Source: an uncultured Clostridia bacterium
Lineage (GTDB): Bacteria; Bacillota; Clostridia; Christensenellales; UBA1242
Direction of reading: 5' to 3'
NCBI GenBank assembly: GCA_944372585.1
Contig: CALVZQ010000008.1
Coordinates: forward strand, 1-49,792
Length of the DNA: 49,792 nucleotides
A program made the position numbers and the translations under genes. The notes below the pieces were generated by a model. The model did not search any database. It saw only the letters and a list, made by a program, of their open reading frames with translations, and was not told the origin of the DNA. Position 1 is the stretch's first letter; each line of letters begins with the position of its first letter. Positions 7,201 through 16,249 of this stretch are shown here, piece after piece.

Positions 7201-7779
7201 TGAAGATGCAGTATTCTAGTCGGTTTCTTTACTAGGAAGACGAAGTAATGGCGTCGAGAGGCATATCGATGAAGTTTCTGGTGCATGCTTTGGTTGCCCA
7301 AACTGGGGCAGGTGCTGGAAGTTAAGAATTTTGGGCAGGTTATAACGGCATATAACTGTCGACCCAATTTTCGCGGAGACCTAACAGGGTGGACTTCCAC
7401 TCTCTAGGAAAAGAACCTGCATTGCGGTAAAAGCTGTGTGCAGTGTAGCCTACTTTGAGTGAGTGTATGGGGATTGGGCGTTAAGAATGGTTCTTTATGT
7501 GGGCCAACATAAAGGCTGTTTGTCGATGAAACTATACTTGCAAAAAAAGAGAATAGTTGATGAAACTGTCAAGGAAAACTTCTAGACTGTTGCACAATTG
7601 CAGACAAAGATAGGATTATAGTGTGTTCTAAGTGGCGATTCGGTGTTATGTCTTGCTTAAAAGGAAACTGCCTATATGGCGACATTGGGTGCGAGAATGG
7701 GAAATCCGACCGAACCTATGACACAAGGTTTACTATTTTTGTTATCTTCAATAGAGCCTGTAACAAGGCTCTATTTTTG
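7201..7779 (+). ncRNA. ole: OLE RNA (ornate large extremophilic RNA), probable
   Basis: This 580-base unit has a perfect-spaced promoter, no convincing reading frame, higher GC than its surroundings and an intrinsic terminator (TAGAGCC 7752-7758, GGCTCTA 7767-7773, then T). It sits directly upstream of a four-helix membrane protein that fits OapA. Length, position and partner gene match OLE RNA, an approximately 600-nucleotide RNA of Firmicutes that binds OapA at the membrane and OapB, and is linked to stress tolerance and magnesium homeostasis. Repeated GATGAAACT motifs (about 7525 and 7558) and many local stems suggest dense structure. I assign it from context; I could not run a covariance model. 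GOLLD or ROOL RNAs are less likely because neither is tied to such a gene. Confidence 0.72.
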
Positions 7780-7783
7780 GTAT

Positions 7784-7812
7784 TTTACTTTAATTTGTTA
7801 ATATGCTATAAT
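7784..7812 (+). promoter_or_regulatory. promoter of the OapA-like gene
   Basis: TTTACT (7784-7789), 17-base spacer, TATAAT (7807-7812), just after the OLE terminator. The membrane protein can thus be made independently of the RNA. Confidence 0.7.
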
Positions 7813-7849
7813 TTTTACAAATTAAGATTTGTTTTAGGAGAGAATAAAC

Positions 7850-8608
7850 ATGAGTGCCCTCAAAAAGGACAAAAAAAATCAATCTAAATTCAAAAAATAC
7901 TTCCGTTGGCCATTGATTGTGTTGGCGCTTTCATTTTGCTTGTCTATGGCTTTTGGTGTGCTTAGTGAGGTCGCGCTTAATGGTGCGAATATTGCGATCG
8001 CAATTGTTGTCATAATTGTTTTTCTTTTCATTGCAATTCTGACAGACATGATTGGTGTGGCGGTGACTGCTTGTGATGTGAAAAACTACAGAGCTATGGC
8101 CGCAAAAAAAGTGCGTGGCGCAAAGGAAGCAATTATTTTGCAAAAAAATGCAGACAGGGTGTCAAGTATCGTTGCGGACATATTGGGAGATATATGTTCT
8201 ATCTTAAGTGGTGCCGCTGGTGCTGCAGTTGCAACTGCACTCATAACTCAATCCATGACAGATTTTGCTGGCATTGTTGTCTCTTCTCTGGTTTCTGCAG
8301 TTATTGCTGCGTTGCTTATTTCCGGCAAGGCATTTATGAAAAGATATTCCTTGGAACATGCTGACAAAATCATTTTGCTGCTTGGCAAATTTTTGAGCAT
8401 ATTTCATTTTTCAAAGAAATCAAAAAAAATGAAAAATAATTCTACAAAGAAGAAAGAGAAATCAAAAAATGACGAAAAATTAAATACCGATTTTGAAAAT
8501 TTGACATCTGACGACGTTGTTGAAGAAGAAACAGAAAAAAGTTGCAAAATTGAAAAAGCTGAAATTGAAGAAAACGAAAAGATAAAAAATGAAACATCTC
8601 GAGATTGA
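7850..8608 (+). CDS. oapA: OLE-associated membrane protein OapA, probable
   Basis: The 252-residue protein has four membrane helices (about 18-40, 46-72, 103-127 and 132-158). The motif DMIGVAVTACD ends helix 2, followed by a conserved-looking basic segment (AAKKVRGAKEAI) and LGDICSILSGAAGAA in helix 3. These fit my recollection of OapA, the integral membrane partner that anchors OLE RNA; known OapA proteins have a comparable four-helix core. Residues 185-252 form a Lys/Glu-rich tail that seems to be an addition, possibly for RNA binding. Ribosome site AGGAGAG, own promoter. Gene order RNA-then-protein is the main support. Confidence 0.72.
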   Translation: MSALKKDKKNQSKFKKYFRWPLIVLALSFCLSMAFGVLSEVALNGANIAIAIVVIIVFLFIAILTDMIGVAVTACDVKNYRAMAAKKVRGAKEAIILQKNADRVSSIVADILGDICSILSGAAGAAVATALITQSMTDFAGIVVSSLVSAVIAALLISGKAFMKRYSLEHADKIILLLGKFLSIFHFSKKSKKMKNNSTKKKEKSKNDEKLNTDFENLTSDDVVEEETEKSCKIEKAEIEENEKIKNETSRD

Positions 8609-8620
8609 GATGTTCTTTTT
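8593..8620 (+). terminator. terminator of the OapA-like gene
   Basis: AACATCTC (8593-8600), GAGATT, GAGATGTT (8607-8614), then C and six T; it overlaps the end of the coding region. Confidence 0.8.
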
Positions 8621-8696
8621 TGGTCGGAGTGGTGAGATTTGAACTCACGGCCTCACGGTCCCGAACCATGCGCACTAGCCACTGCGCTACACTCCG
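8621..8696 (-). tRNA. tRNA-Pro (CGG)
   Basis: Read on the minus strand, the acceptor CGGAGTG pairs at 8690-8696 and 8625-8631, the anticodon loop is TTCGGGA with anticodon CGG (8661-8663), and CCA is encoded at 8621-8623. It lies head-on against the terminator of the OapA-like gene. In an AT-rich genome this decodes the rare CCG codon. Confidence 0.95.
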
Positions 8697-8806
8697 CAAT
8701 GTTATATATGATTTTATCATCTAATTTGAAAATTTTCAATTAAATAAACAATATTTCCAATTTCATTTAAACACACATTTTCGACAGAAATTTCGTTGAA
8801 TTTGTA

Positions 8807-8835
8807 TTGACTTTTGATTGTGAACTTGTTAAAAT
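8807..8835 (+). promoter_or_regulatory. promoter
   Basis: TTGACT (8807-8812), 17-base spacer, TAAAAT (8830-8835), serving the gene at 8868. Confidence 0.8.
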
Positions 8836-8867
8836 ATAGGTCCGTGAAATAAAGGAGAAAGAAGAAA

Positions 8868-9404
8868 TTGAAAAACTTAAGTGACAGAGTTGTTGAAATT
8901 GTTGTTGAAGGAAAATCAAAAAAAAGAGTTCCTTTTGAGAAATTTATGAAAGAAAAATTTGAAGGTTGTCCAATTGTTTGTTTGGAAACAAACCCTAATT
9001 GGCAGTATTTTATATTGCACCTTCCAAACCACAAACAAGTTGCCTGTGACATAAAATCGCAAGTGCAAATGCGAAAAATTGTGCATGGATATTTCAAAGG
9101 CTGCTTTTGTGTTGTTGAAAGAGGAAGAGAAACGTATGTTTCAGTCATACATAACGGCGGGGTGTTGAGATATCCAGAGTTGAAAAAAGATTTTTCTTAT
9201 GAACAAATTGATTCTTTGTTTGATGATGAAAACATTGAAAAGTTTACAGCAGTGTTGTTGAACAAATATGATGTTTCAAAGAAAAATCAACATTATGCTC
9301 CGGATGGATTGGCAACAAACAATCAAATGTGCAAGAACAAAGTTTTGCGTCAGTTCATGCAAATGGCAAGCAAAAAGCATGAGACAAGCAAAAAAGAAAA
9401 ATAG
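8868..9404 (+). CDS. hypothetical protein, 178 residues (TTG start)
   Basis: I do not recognise this protein. It begins at TTG, supported by AAAGGAG eight bases upstream and a promoter 33 bases upstream; no in-frame ATG with a ribosome site precedes the first conserved-looking block. It is soluble, with five cysteines and a basic C-terminal tail (residues 160-178). The segment RKIVHGYFKGCFCVVERG may be a strand-rich core. It is transcribed alone and ends in a bidirectional terminator shared with the opposite gene. Confidence 0.75.
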   Translation: MKNLSDRVVEIVVEGKSKKRVPFEKFMKEKFEGCPIVCLETNPNWQYFILHLPNHKQVACDIKSQVQMRKIVHGYFKGCFCVVERGRETYVSVIHNGGVLRYPELKKDFSYEQIDSLFDDENIEKFTAVLLNKYDVSKKNQHYAPDGLATNNQMCKNKVLRQFMQMASKKHETSKKEK

Positions 9405-9424
9405 TCCAACTCGGACTATTTTTT
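9400..9424. terminator. bidirectional terminator
   Basis: AATAGTCC (9400-9407) and GGACTATT (9413-9420), with T runs on both strands, between convergent genes. Confidence 0.85.
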
Positions 9425-10813
9425 TAATGCTCTCATTATGATTGTCATGCTTTTGTTTTCAAGTTTTCTCTGCTTTCTGATTTGAACCGCTTTGACAATG
9501 AGTTTCCCAATTTTCCATAAACCTTGAAATGCCAAGAACATTAAGATGTAGAAAATGTATAACAAAATCAAATATGGAATATTGAAAGACATACCCAAGA
9601 TTGTTGTTGAAGGGAAATTTAAAGGCAATGGAAGCGGGCAGATTTGTGTGAAGCAATAATTTGGCATCCAATAAACCCAAATGTCAGGGTTGTCAGTTGG
9701 GAAGGCAATTGTTGAGATGTACGCACTGACAACTGTTGCGACTATGTAAAGGACTGTGAAGACGGCAATGCCATTTAATATTCCTTTGAACTTTGGTTTG
9801 AATAGTTTTAACAAAACTGGCATGATTGACAATGCAAAGAGTATAGCGTGTGTCAAAATGAAATATAGGTAGTTGAAACTGAATATGTAATTATTTCCGT
9901 TTAAGGAATCGATTCCCATAAACACAAAAACAGACATTGCACCAACAGCATACACAAAGAAAAGGTTGTCCAAGAAAAATTTCTTTTTTGTTAACATGGC
10001 AATTGGAATCAATATTGCGCCAATGTCACAAACATAGAGTGGGAGCATATTGAACCATTGTGTTTTTCCTTGGTAACCAGATATGAAGGATACAGAAATT
10101 TTGGATACGTATGTCAAAATGAATGTCAATGACAGAATAACAAGAAGTTGCCACTTTTCTTCTTCATCCTTTTTCCTTAGGAAGAAGTAAAGGCCAAGCG
10201 TTATCGCAATCAAAACAAAGATTGCAATCAAATGCCAAATTCCAAAGTTGTGGTAGGCCAAACCTGCAAGAACATTTTCCGGGATTATGTACTTGAAAAA
10301 CTCTAAAATGTTGAGTGGGGTTGTGAAAAGAACGACAAATAGGAAAGTTTTAAGCGTTTTCCAAAAGTTTATCTCTCGAAATCCCCCCCCCGCAAGAATT
10401 ATGATCAAAACGGAACTTGCAATCAGAATAACAATTTCCAAAATCATAACAGTAAGGAGCAGGGCGCTGTTGGTTGGATCTGTCAGACTTGTGTTGAAAT
10501 TGATGAAGTCAGGCAGGAATATGATTGAAATTAATGTCAGTGGAATCAAAAAGAGTTTTGCGACATTAGCCATTTTTTCATTTTTATAGAAAGCAGCCAT
10601 CAGAATGTAGATTGCTCCGCCAAACATAAACCATCTGATTATGTTTCCAATTGACCAAGCGGATGAGAAATGAGTGAATTGTTCCATGGTCGATGGGAAA
10701 AAGAATTTTCCTATTGCCAAGACCATGCCTATGACTGCCAAGACTTTTAATGTCATCTCTAAACTTTTTGTTGTGCTTTTTGAAAGCGTAAGTGATTTTG
10801 CAGTGCTGTTCAT
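9416..10813 (-). CDS. YwaF/TMEM164-like integral membrane protein
   Basis: The 465-residue protein has about twelve hydrophobic helices spread over residues 22-440. The segment LPLYVCDIGAILIPIAM (about 258-274), then a helix with AVGAMSVFVF and LTHAILFAL, resembles the YwaF/TMEM164 family, whose core has a P-x-x-x-C-D signature and a later His. Human TMEM164 is an acyltransferase; bacterial roles are not established, so function stays open. The N-terminal 200 residues look like an extra helical domain. Ribosome site AGGAG eight bases before ATG. A G9 run in the coding strand at 10383-10391 makes it a candidate for frameshift phase variation. Confidence 0.75.
   Translation of the reverse strand: MNSTAKSLTLSKSTTKSLEMTLKVLAVIGMVLAIGKFFFPSTMEQFTHFSSAWSIGNIIRWFMFGGAIYILMAAFYKNEKMANVAKLFLIPLTLISIIFLPDFINFNTSLTDPTNSALLLTVMILEIVILIASSVLIIILAGGGFREINFWKTLKTFLFVVLFTTPLNILEFFKYIIPENVLAGLAYHNFGIWHLIAIFVLIAITLGLYFFLRKKDEEEKWQLLVILSLTFILTYVSKISVSFISGYQGKTQWFNMLPLYVCDIGAILIPIAMLTKKKFFLDNLFFVYAVGAMSVFVFMGIDSLNGNNYIFSFNYLYFILTHAILFALSIMPVLLKLFKPKFKGILNGIAVFTVLYIVATVVSAYISTIAFPTDNPDIWVYWMPNYCFTQICPLPLPLNFPSTTILGMSFNIPYLILLYIFYILMFLAFQGLWKIGKLIVKAVQIRKQRKLENKSMTIIMRALKK
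10383..10391 (-). repeat. G9 homopolymer inside a coding region
   Basis: Nine consecutive G on the coding strand encode Gly-Gly-Gly in a loop between helices (residues about 142-144). Such tracts are rare in this AT-rich sequence. Slippage by one base would truncate the protein. Confidence 0.85.
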
Positions 10814-10946
10814 TTGTTTCTCCTATTTTATTAGTTTTATATTCTACCAAAATAAGATACCATATTAATAATAATTATCAAAACAAATTGTTGAAATTGG
10901 TCAAACAAAAATTTTGGAGACTTTTTTATTTTTCTTTTGAAAACTG

Positions 10947-10975
10947 TTGACAATGATGTCTTTGTCTGCTATAAT
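10947..10975 (+). promoter_or_regulatory. S10 operon promoter
   Basis: Perfect TTGACA (10947-10952), 17-base spacer, perfect TATAAT (10970-10975). It is the strongest promoter seen in the window, fitting the ribosomal protein operon. Confidence 0.92.
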
Positions 10976-10981
10976 ACAAGT

Positions 10982-11245
10982 GCTGTTATTTATGGGAAGA
11001 AGTGCAAGGTTACTTGCGTCATACAAGCGACGATAAGAAAATTTGCATGGACCAGAGTTTCGGTCTTGATGCCGGGGCGACCAAAATGACATTTTTTTAA
11101 GTCAGACAGCATGACACACGCGGGGTAGTGTTCGACAGTGATTGAAACTTGTTGTGGGAATCAAGTTTGTCACAAAAATGCGTATCCCGATTGAAAAAAT
11201 GCAACATTTTGGATTAGTTAATACAGGAGGTATATAAAAAGAAAG
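10982..11245 (+). promoter_or_regulatory. structured S10 operon leader, possible attenuator
   Basis: The transcript has a 264-base leader. Its first half holds nested pairings (GTCAT near 11020 with ATGAC near 11088, and GGTC/GACC inside) ending at a run of seven T (11092-11098), as expected of a terminator-type attenuator. The second half has a hairpin AAACTTG (11145-11151)/CAAGTTT (11162-11168). Leaders of S10 operons are controlled by L4 in some bacteria; whether that holds here is unknown. The AGGAGG site (11225-11230) stands an unusually long 15 bases from the rpsJ ATG. Confidence 0.5.
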
Positions 11246-11554
11246 ATGGCAACACAAAAAATGAGAATTAAACTTAGAGCCTATGAACACACACTTATTG
11301 ACGAAGCTTGCAAGAGAATTATTGAAACTGCTGGCAAGAATGGTGCAAAAGTTTCTGGGCCTATCCCACTTCCAACTGACAGAGAAGTGGTGACTGTGAT
11401 TCGTTCTCCACACAAAGACAAAGATTCAAGAGAACAATTTGAAAGCAAAACCCACAAGAGATTGATTGATATTTATAATCCAAACGCTAAGGCTATTGAT
11501 GCTCTTATGAAGTTGGAACTCCCTGCCGGCGTTGAGATTAACATCAAACTGTAA
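11246..11554 (+). CDS. rpsJ: 30S ribosomal protein S10
   Basis: The 102-residue protein is S10 of the 30S head, also a partner of NusB in transcription antitermination. The start ([15 protein letters not shown]) and the motif GPIPLPT near residues 38-44 are typical, and the length is standard. It is first in the S10 operon. The long gap between AGGAGG and the ATG is the only oddity and may let leader structure control initiation. Confidence 0.97.
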   Translation: MATQKMRIKLRAYEHTLIDEACKRIIETAGKNGAKVSGPIPLPTDREVVTVIRSPHKDKDSREQFESKTHKRLIDIYNPNAKAIDALMKLELPAGVEINIKL

Positions 11555-11568
11555 GGAGGTAAAGAGAA

Positions 11569-12195
11569 GTGAAAGCGATATTAGGTAAAAAACTCGGTAT
11601 GACACAAGTCTTTACTGACGATGGTTTGGTTATACCTGTGACTGTTGTTGAAGCTGGTCCTATGACAGTTGTTCAAAAGAAGACAACAGAAGTTGATGGT
11701 TACAATGCATATGTTTGTGCATTTGACCAAAAGAAGAAAAATGTCACAAAACCTCAAAAAGGGATTTTTGACAAAGTAAAAGTTGAACCTTTCAAAGTTT
11801 TGAGAGAATTTGACCTTGACGGAGATTTGGAAGTTGGTTCAACAGTTAAGGCTGACATTTTCAGCGAAAAAGATAAAGTTGATGTAATGGGAATTACAAA
11901 AGGACACGGATTTTCTGGCGTTATCAAAAGATGGAATCAACACAGACTTAAGATGACTCATGGTACTGGACCTGTTCACAGAGAAGTTGGTTCTATGAGT
12001 GCAAACTCAACACCATCTAGGGTTTTCAAAAACAAACACATGCCTGGACAATACGGAAATGAAAGAGTGACCATTCAAAACTTGGAAATTGTTAAAGTCG
12101 ATGCAGATAGAAACTTACTTTTGATCAAAGGTAATGTTCCAGGTAGCAAAGGTTCAATCCTTACTATCAAACAATCTGTTAAGATTAAGAAGTAA
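11569..12195 (+). CDS. rplC: 50S ribosomal protein L3
   Basis: L3 (208 residues) binds near the 3' end of 23S rRNA and starts 50S assembly. [15 protein letters not shown] at the N-terminus and the central loop (about 125-165) reaching toward the peptidyl transferase centre identify it. It begins with GTG, supported by AAGGAGG nine bases upstream. It lies 14 bases after rpsJ. Confidence 0.96.
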   Translation: MKAILGKKLGMTQVFTDDGLVIPVTVVEAGPMTVVQKKTTEVDGYNAYVCAFDQKKKNVTKPQKGIFDKVKVEPFKVLREFDLDGDLEVGSTVKADIFSEKDKVDVMGITKGHGFSGVIKRWNQHRLKMTHGTGPVHREVGSMSANSTPSRVFKNKHMPGQYGNERVTIQNLEIVKVDADRNLLLIKGNVPGSKGSILTIKQSVKIKK

Positions 12196-12211
12196 ATGAA
12201 GGAGAACGGAA

Positions 12212-12835
12212 ATGGCAAAGGTTAAAGTTTATAATATGAAAGCCGAAGAAGTTGGTTCAATTTCTTTGAAAGACGACGTTTTCGGTGTGGAATATAATGA
12301 ACCTCTCATTCATGAAGTAATTGTTGCTTACAACGCCAACCAAAGACAAGGAAACAAAAGCACTCTTACAAGAAGCGAAGTTAGAGGTCACGCTGCTAAG
12401 CCTTACAGACAAAAAGGAACAGGTAGGGCAAGACAAGGTTCAACAAAAGGACCACAATTCATCGGTGGTGGAGTTGTGTTTGCTCCAAAGCCAAGAGACT
12501 TTTCAAAGAAAGTCAACAAACAAGCAAAGAGAACAGCGCTTCTTTCTGCACTCAGCCAAAAACTTGCACAAAAAGAAGTTACAGTTCTTGACAAATTTGA
12601 AATTGAAAGTGCAAAGACAAAAGATGCTCAAAAATTCTTGGACGCTTTCAAGTTTAATGGTTCAGTTTTGGTTGTTTCTTCAAACAATTCTGACAAAGAA
12701 CTTAAAGCAACAAACAACATTCCAAATCTCAGCACTGTCAATGTTGAACTCTTAAACACATATGATGTTGTTTCAAACAAAAATGTTGTTTTGACAGAGT
12801 CTGCAATCAAATTCTTAGAGGAGGCAAACGCATAA
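12212..12835 (+). CDS. rplD: 50S ribosomal protein L4
   Basis: L4 (207 residues) lines the exit tunnel. The basic loop with RQKGTGRARQGS (about 68-79) and the GGGVVFAPKPRDF block are family hallmarks. In some bacteria L4 also represses its own operon through the leader; the structured leader upstream of rpsJ makes that possible here but is not proof. Ribosome site GGAG; its stop overlaps the rplW start (TAATG). Confidence 0.96.
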   Translation: MAKVKVYNMKAEEVGSISLKDDVFGVEYNEPLIHEVIVAYNANQRQGNKSTLTRSEVRGHAAKPYRQKGTGRARQGSTKGPQFIGGGVVFAPKPRDFSKKVNKQAKRTALLSALSQKLAQKEVTVLDKFEIESAKTKDAQKFLDAFKFNGSVLVVSSNNSDKELKATNNIPNLSTVNVELLNTYDVVSNKNVVLTESAIKFLEEANA

Positions 12836-13137
12836 TGGAAGCAAATGAAATCATTATCAGACCACTTCTTACAGAAAAAAGTTATGCCGGAATTCAAAAC
12901 AAAATATACAGTTTTGTTGTAGACAAAAGAGCAAACAAAGTTCAAATTGCTCAGGCAGTTGAAACAATGTTCAATGTTGAAGTGGCAAAAGTTAACACAT
13001 ATATCGTTAAAGGACATGAAAAATCACAAAACACAAAACAAGGAAGAACAGTTGGTAAGACAAGTGACTATAAAAAAGCAATCGTTACACTCACTGAAAA
13101 ATCCAAACCAATTGCATTCTTCGAAAGTTTATCTTAA
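12835..13137 (+). CDS. rplW: 50S ribosomal protein L23
   Basis: L23 (100 residues) sits at the tunnel exit and docks trigger factor and SRP. The sequence IIRPLLTEKSY at residues 7-17 is diagnostic. Its ATG overlaps the stop of rplD by one base, so the two are translationally coupled; GAGG in the end of rplD serves as ribosome site. Confidence 0.95.
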   Translation: MEANEIIIRPLLTEKSYAGIQNKIYSFVVDKRANKVQIAQAVETMFNVEVAKVNTYIVKGHEKSQNTKQGRTVGKTSDYKKAIVTLTEKSKPIAFFESLS

Positions 13138-13150
13138 TTAGGAGGAGAAA

Positions 13151-13978
13151 ATGGCTATCATAAAAAGTAATCCAACTTCAGCCGGAAGAAGATTTTATTC
13201 AAAACTTTCGACAGAAGAATTGACAAAAAAAGAACCTGAAAAGTCTCTCCTTGCTGTTAAGAAAAAACATGCTGGAAGAAACGCACAAGGTAAAGTTACT
13301 GTTCGTCACAAGGGTGGCGGAAACAGACAGAAGTATCGTATTATCGACTTCAAAAGAAACAAAGACAACATTCCTGCAAAGGTTGTTGCAATTGAATATG
13401 ACCCAAACAGAACTGCTTACATCGCACTCCTTTCTTATAAAGATGGAGAAAAGAGATACATCATCGCTCCTGTTGGACTTAAAGTTGGTGACATTCTCAT
13501 GAGCGGAAGCGGAGTTGAAATCAGAGTTGGAAACAACCTTCCACTTTCTGACATTCCTGTTGGTTCACTTATTCACAACATCGAACTTGAACCAAAGAAG
13601 GGTGGACAACTTGCTCGTTCTGCTGGTGCAGAAGTTCAACTTATGGCTAAGGAAGGCAAATATGCAACACTCAGACTTCCATCAGGCGAAATGAGAAAAG
13701 TTCTTCTCACTTGCCGTGCAACAATCGGAACTGTTGGAAATCTTGACCACGAACTTGTTTCTCTCGGTAAAGCTGGAAGAACAAGACATATGGGCGTTCG
13801 TCCAACAGTTCGTGGTGTTGTTATGAATCCTAATGACCACCCACACGGTGGTGGTGAAGGTAAGAGCCCTGTTGGTATGAAATCACCAGTTACACCTTGG
13901 GGTAAACCTGCACTTGGTCTTAAGACTAGAAAGAAGAAAAATAAATCTAACCGTTTGATGGTTAAGAGAGTAAATTAA
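13151..13978 (+). CDS. rplB: 50S ribosomal protein L2
   Basis: L2 (275 residues) is needed for subunit joining and peptidyl transfer. [16 protein letters not shown] near the start, and [14 protein letters not shown] (about 225-238) with the conserved His, identify it. Standard length. Preceded by AGGAGG seven bases from the ATG. Confidence 0.97.
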   Translation: MAIIKSNPTSAGRRFYSKLSTEELTKKEPEKSLLAVKKKHAGRNAQGKVTVRHKGGGNRQKYRIIDFKRNKDNIPAKVVAIEYDPNRTAYIALLSYKDGEKRYIIAPVGLKVGDILMSGSGVEIRVGNNLPLSDIPVGSLIHNIELEPKKGGQLARSAGAEVQLMAKEGKYATLRLPSGEMRKVLLTCRATIGTVGNLDHELVSLGKAGRTRHMGVRPTVRGVVMNPNDHPHGGGEGKSPVGMKSPVTPWGKPALGLKTRKKKNKSNRLMVKRVN

Positions 13979-13991
13979 GGAGGAGGCCACG

Positions 13992-14270
13992 ATGAGTAAA
14001 GAAATGAAAAAACCTTATGTCAGCCCAAGGCTTATGAAAAAAGTCAATGAAATGGCTGAAAGTGGTGTTAAAAAGCCTATCAAAACTTGGTCTAGAAATT
14101 CAACAATCTACCCAGAATTTGTAGGTTTCACATTCGCTGTTCATAATGGTAAGAAACACATTCCAGTTTATGTTACTGCTGACATGGTTGGCCATAAACT
14201 TGGTGAATTCTCTTTGACAAGAACCTTCAAAGGACATGCGGGACAAAAACAAGCCGCAAAAAGAAGTTAA
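13992..14270 (+). CDS. rpsS: 30S ribosomal protein S19
   Basis: S19 (92 residues) forms part of the 30S head contacting S13 and the 50S subunit. The C-terminal segment [15 protein letters not shown] is typical. The N-terminus differs a little from the usual MSRS start but the length is normal. Strong AGGAGG ribosome site. Confidence 0.95.
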   Translation: MSKEMKKPYVSPRLMKKVNEMAESGVKKPIKTWSRNSTIYPEFVGFTFAVHNGKKHIPVYVTADMVGHKLGEFSLTRTFKGHAGQKQAAKRS

Positions 14271-14281
14271 GAGGTGGGAAG

Positions 14282-14677
14282 ATGGCTACAAGAATTAGAC
14301 AAAAGGCTGAAAAAAGAGCCGCAAATAAAGACAATCGTCCTTACGCTGTTGCAAAAGATATTCGCATGAGTTCATCAAAGGTTAGAATTGTTCTTGACAA
14401 TATCAGAGGTAAGAAAGCAAATGAAGCTGTTGCAATTCTCAGTTACATGCCACAAGCAGGTGCTGCTGAAGCACTCAAAGTTTTGAAAAGTGCCATTGCA
14501 AACGCTGAAAACAACAAAGGTCTTTCTTCAGACAATCTCTATGTTGCTGAGTGTTATTCAACTCCAGGCTCAATCATGAAGAGAATTTCTTTCAGAGCAA
14601 GAGGAAGAGCAGACAGAATTTTGAAAAAAACTTGTCATATCACAATTATCCTTGACGAGTTGAAGGAGGCAAAATAA
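14282..14677 (+). CDS. rplV: 50S ribosomal protein L22
   Basis: L22 (131 residues) lines the exit tunnel; its beta-hairpin is at about residues 90-112 (MKRISFRARGRADRI). It has an N-terminal Lys/Arg-rich extension of about 15 residues. Stop overlaps the rpsC start (TAATG), indicating coupling. Confidence 0.95.
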   Translation: MATRIRQKAEKRAANKDNRPYAVAKDIRMSSSKVRIVLDNIRGKKANEAVAILSYMPQAGAAEALKVLKSAIANAENNKGLSSDNLYVAECYSTPGSIMKRISFRARGRADRILKKTCHITIILDELKEAK

Positions 14678-15354
14678 TGGGGCAGAAAGTTAATCCATAC
14701 GGACTTAGAATTGGAATCAACAAAGATTGGCAATCAACTTGGTATGCCAACAAACAAGATTTTGCCGCAAATCTTAAAGAAGACCATGACATCAGAGAAT
14801 TCTTTAAGAAAAAGCATGCAAATGCAGGAATCTCAGAAGTTCAAATCAAAAGAACTGAAAACAAACTTGAAGTTGACATCTACACAGGCAAGCCTGGTAT
14901 GATCATCGGAACAAAGGGTGCAGGAATCGAGGCAATCAAGAAAGACTTGAACAAACTTGTTCGTCCTGTTAAATCTCTTGTTTTGAATGTCAAAGAAGTT
15001 AAGAAACCAGACCTTGACGCAAAACTTGTTGCAGAATCAATCGCTGTTCAACTTGAAAAACGTGTTCAATGGAGAAGAGCTTTGAAACAAGCAATGCAAA
15101 GAGTTATGAAGGCTGGAGCAAAGGGTTGCAAGGTTCAAGTTAGTGGTGTTATTGATGGTGCAAACACAATGGCTAGAACAGAGAAATATATGGAAGGTTC
15201 TCTTCCACTTCACACTCTCCGTGCTGACATTGATTATGCAACAGCATCTGCATTCACAAACTATGGAAAACTTGGAATCAAATGCTGGATTTACAAAGGC
15301 GAAATTTTGTCTAAACAACCTATAAAGGAGGACAAAAACAATGTTAATGCCTAA
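14677..15354 (+). CDS. rpsC: 30S ribosomal protein S3
   Basis: S3 (225 residues) is at the mRNA entry site and helps unwind mRNA. The type II KH domain is visible with [17 protein letters not shown] (about 68-84). The C-terminal domain ends in a short Lys/Asn tail. Its last 14 bases overlap the start of rplP. Confidence 0.96.
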   Translation: MGQKVNPYGLRIGINKDWQSTWYANKQDFAANLKEDHDIREFFKKKHANAGISEVQIKRTENKLEVDIYTGKPGMIIGTKGAGIEAIKKDLNKLVRPVKSLVLNVKEVKKPDLDAKLVAESIAVQLEKRVQWRRALKQAMQRVMKAGAKGCKVQVSGVIDGANTMARTEKYMEGSLPLHTLRADIDYATASAFTNYGKLGIKCWIYKGEILSKQPIKEDKNNVNA

Positions 15355-15781
15355 GAGAGTTAAAAGAAGAAAGGTTATGCGTGGAAGAATGACCGGAAAG
15401 GCTTCTAGAGGCAACACACTTGCTTATGGAATTTACGGAATTGTGGCATGCGAACCTTGTTGGATCAAATCTAACCAAATTGAAGCTGCTCGTATCGCAC
15501 TTACAAGATATATTAAGCGTGGTGGAAAAGTTTGGATCAAGATTTTCCCAGATAAACCTGTTACTAAAAAACCTGCTGAAACTCGTATGGGTTCTGGTAA
15601 AGGAAATCCTGAGTTTTGGGTTGCAGTCGTAAAACCGGGCAGAGTTCTTTTTGAAATCGAAGGCGTATCTGAAGATATCGCTAGAGAAGCACTTAGACTT
15701 GCTGGACACAAACTTCCTTGCAAAACTAAGTTCATAAAGAAAGAAACAGCCGTAGAAGGTGGTGAGAAGAATGAAGAATGA
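15341..15781 (+). CDS. rplP: 50S ribosomal protein L16
   Basis: L16 (146 residues) helps organise the A site. The canonical MLMPKRVK start fixes the ATG at 15341, inside the end of rpsC, with AAAGGAGG six bases upstream. [17 protein letters not shown] (about 87-103) is diagnostic. The end overlaps rpmC by 11 bases. Confidence 0.96.
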   Translation: MLMPKRVKRRKVMRGRMTGKASRGNTLAYGIYGIVACEPCWIKSNQIEAARIALTRYIKRGGKVWIKIFPDKPVTKKPAETRMGSGKGNPEFWVAVVKPGRVLFEIEGVSEDIAREALRLAGHKLPCKTKFIKKETAVEGGEKNEE

Positions 15782-15989
15782 AGAAATTAGAACTCTTTCT
15801 CTTGAACAGTTAAACGCAAGACTTAAAGAACTTAAAAATGAACTCTTTAATCTTCGTTTTTCACATGCTACTAGAAATTTGGCAAACCCACTTGCAATCA
15901 GAAATGTAAGAAAAGAAATTGCCAGAGTTCAAACTGCTATCAGAGAAAAGGAAATAGCAAATGGAGGAAACAACGATGGAACAAAGTAG
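15771..15989 (+). CDS. rpmC: 50S ribosomal protein L29
   Basis: L29 (72 residues) is a two-helix protein at the tunnel exit. I start it at the ATG at 15771, because GGTGGTGAG just upstream is the ribosome site and lies at the right distance; a frame reading through that site from 15759 would be four residues longer. [17 protein letters not shown] is characteristic. Overlaps both neighbours. Confidence 0.94.
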   Translation: MKNEEIRTLSLEQLNARLKELKNELFNLRFSHATRNLANPLAIRNVRKEIARVQTAIREKEIANGGNNDGTK

Positions 15990-16239
15990 AAATTTGAGAA
16001 ATACAAGACAAGGTGTTGTTGTCAGTGCTGGAAGCATGGACAAAACTGTCGTTGTTAAGGTTAATTACAGAGTTAAGGATCCAAAAATCAAAAAAGTCGT
16101 TCAAAAATCAAAAAAATTCAAAGCACACGATGAAAACAATGAGTGTGGAATTGGCGATACCGTTCTTATTATGGAAACTCGTCCACTTTCAAAAGAAAAA
16201 TATCACAGAGTTGTTAAAATCGTAGAGAAAGCGAAATAG
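15976..16239 (+). CDS. rpsQ: 30S ribosomal protein S17
   Basis: S17 (87 residues) is an OB-fold primary binder of 16S rRNA. The ATG at 15976 is preferred because GGAGG lies eight bases upstream; an in-frame ATG at 15961 is itself just ahead of that site. [17 protein letters not shown] marks the fold. It starts inside rpmC. Confidence 0.94.
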   Translation: MEQSRNLRNTRQGVVVSAGSMDKTVVVKVNYRVKDPKIKKVVQKSKKFKAHDENNECGIGDTVLIMETRPLSKEKYHRVVKIVEKAK

Positions 16240-16249
16240 GAGGAGAGAT

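Noticed and set aside
7201-7779. tmRNA or RNase P RNA
   Set aside because: No tRNA-like ends with a tag frame and no conserved RNase P core motifs; the gene context favours OLE.
7621-7887. 88-codon frame at the end of the large RNA
   Set aside because: It crosses the RNA terminator and the promoter of the next gene; no ribosome site at its start.
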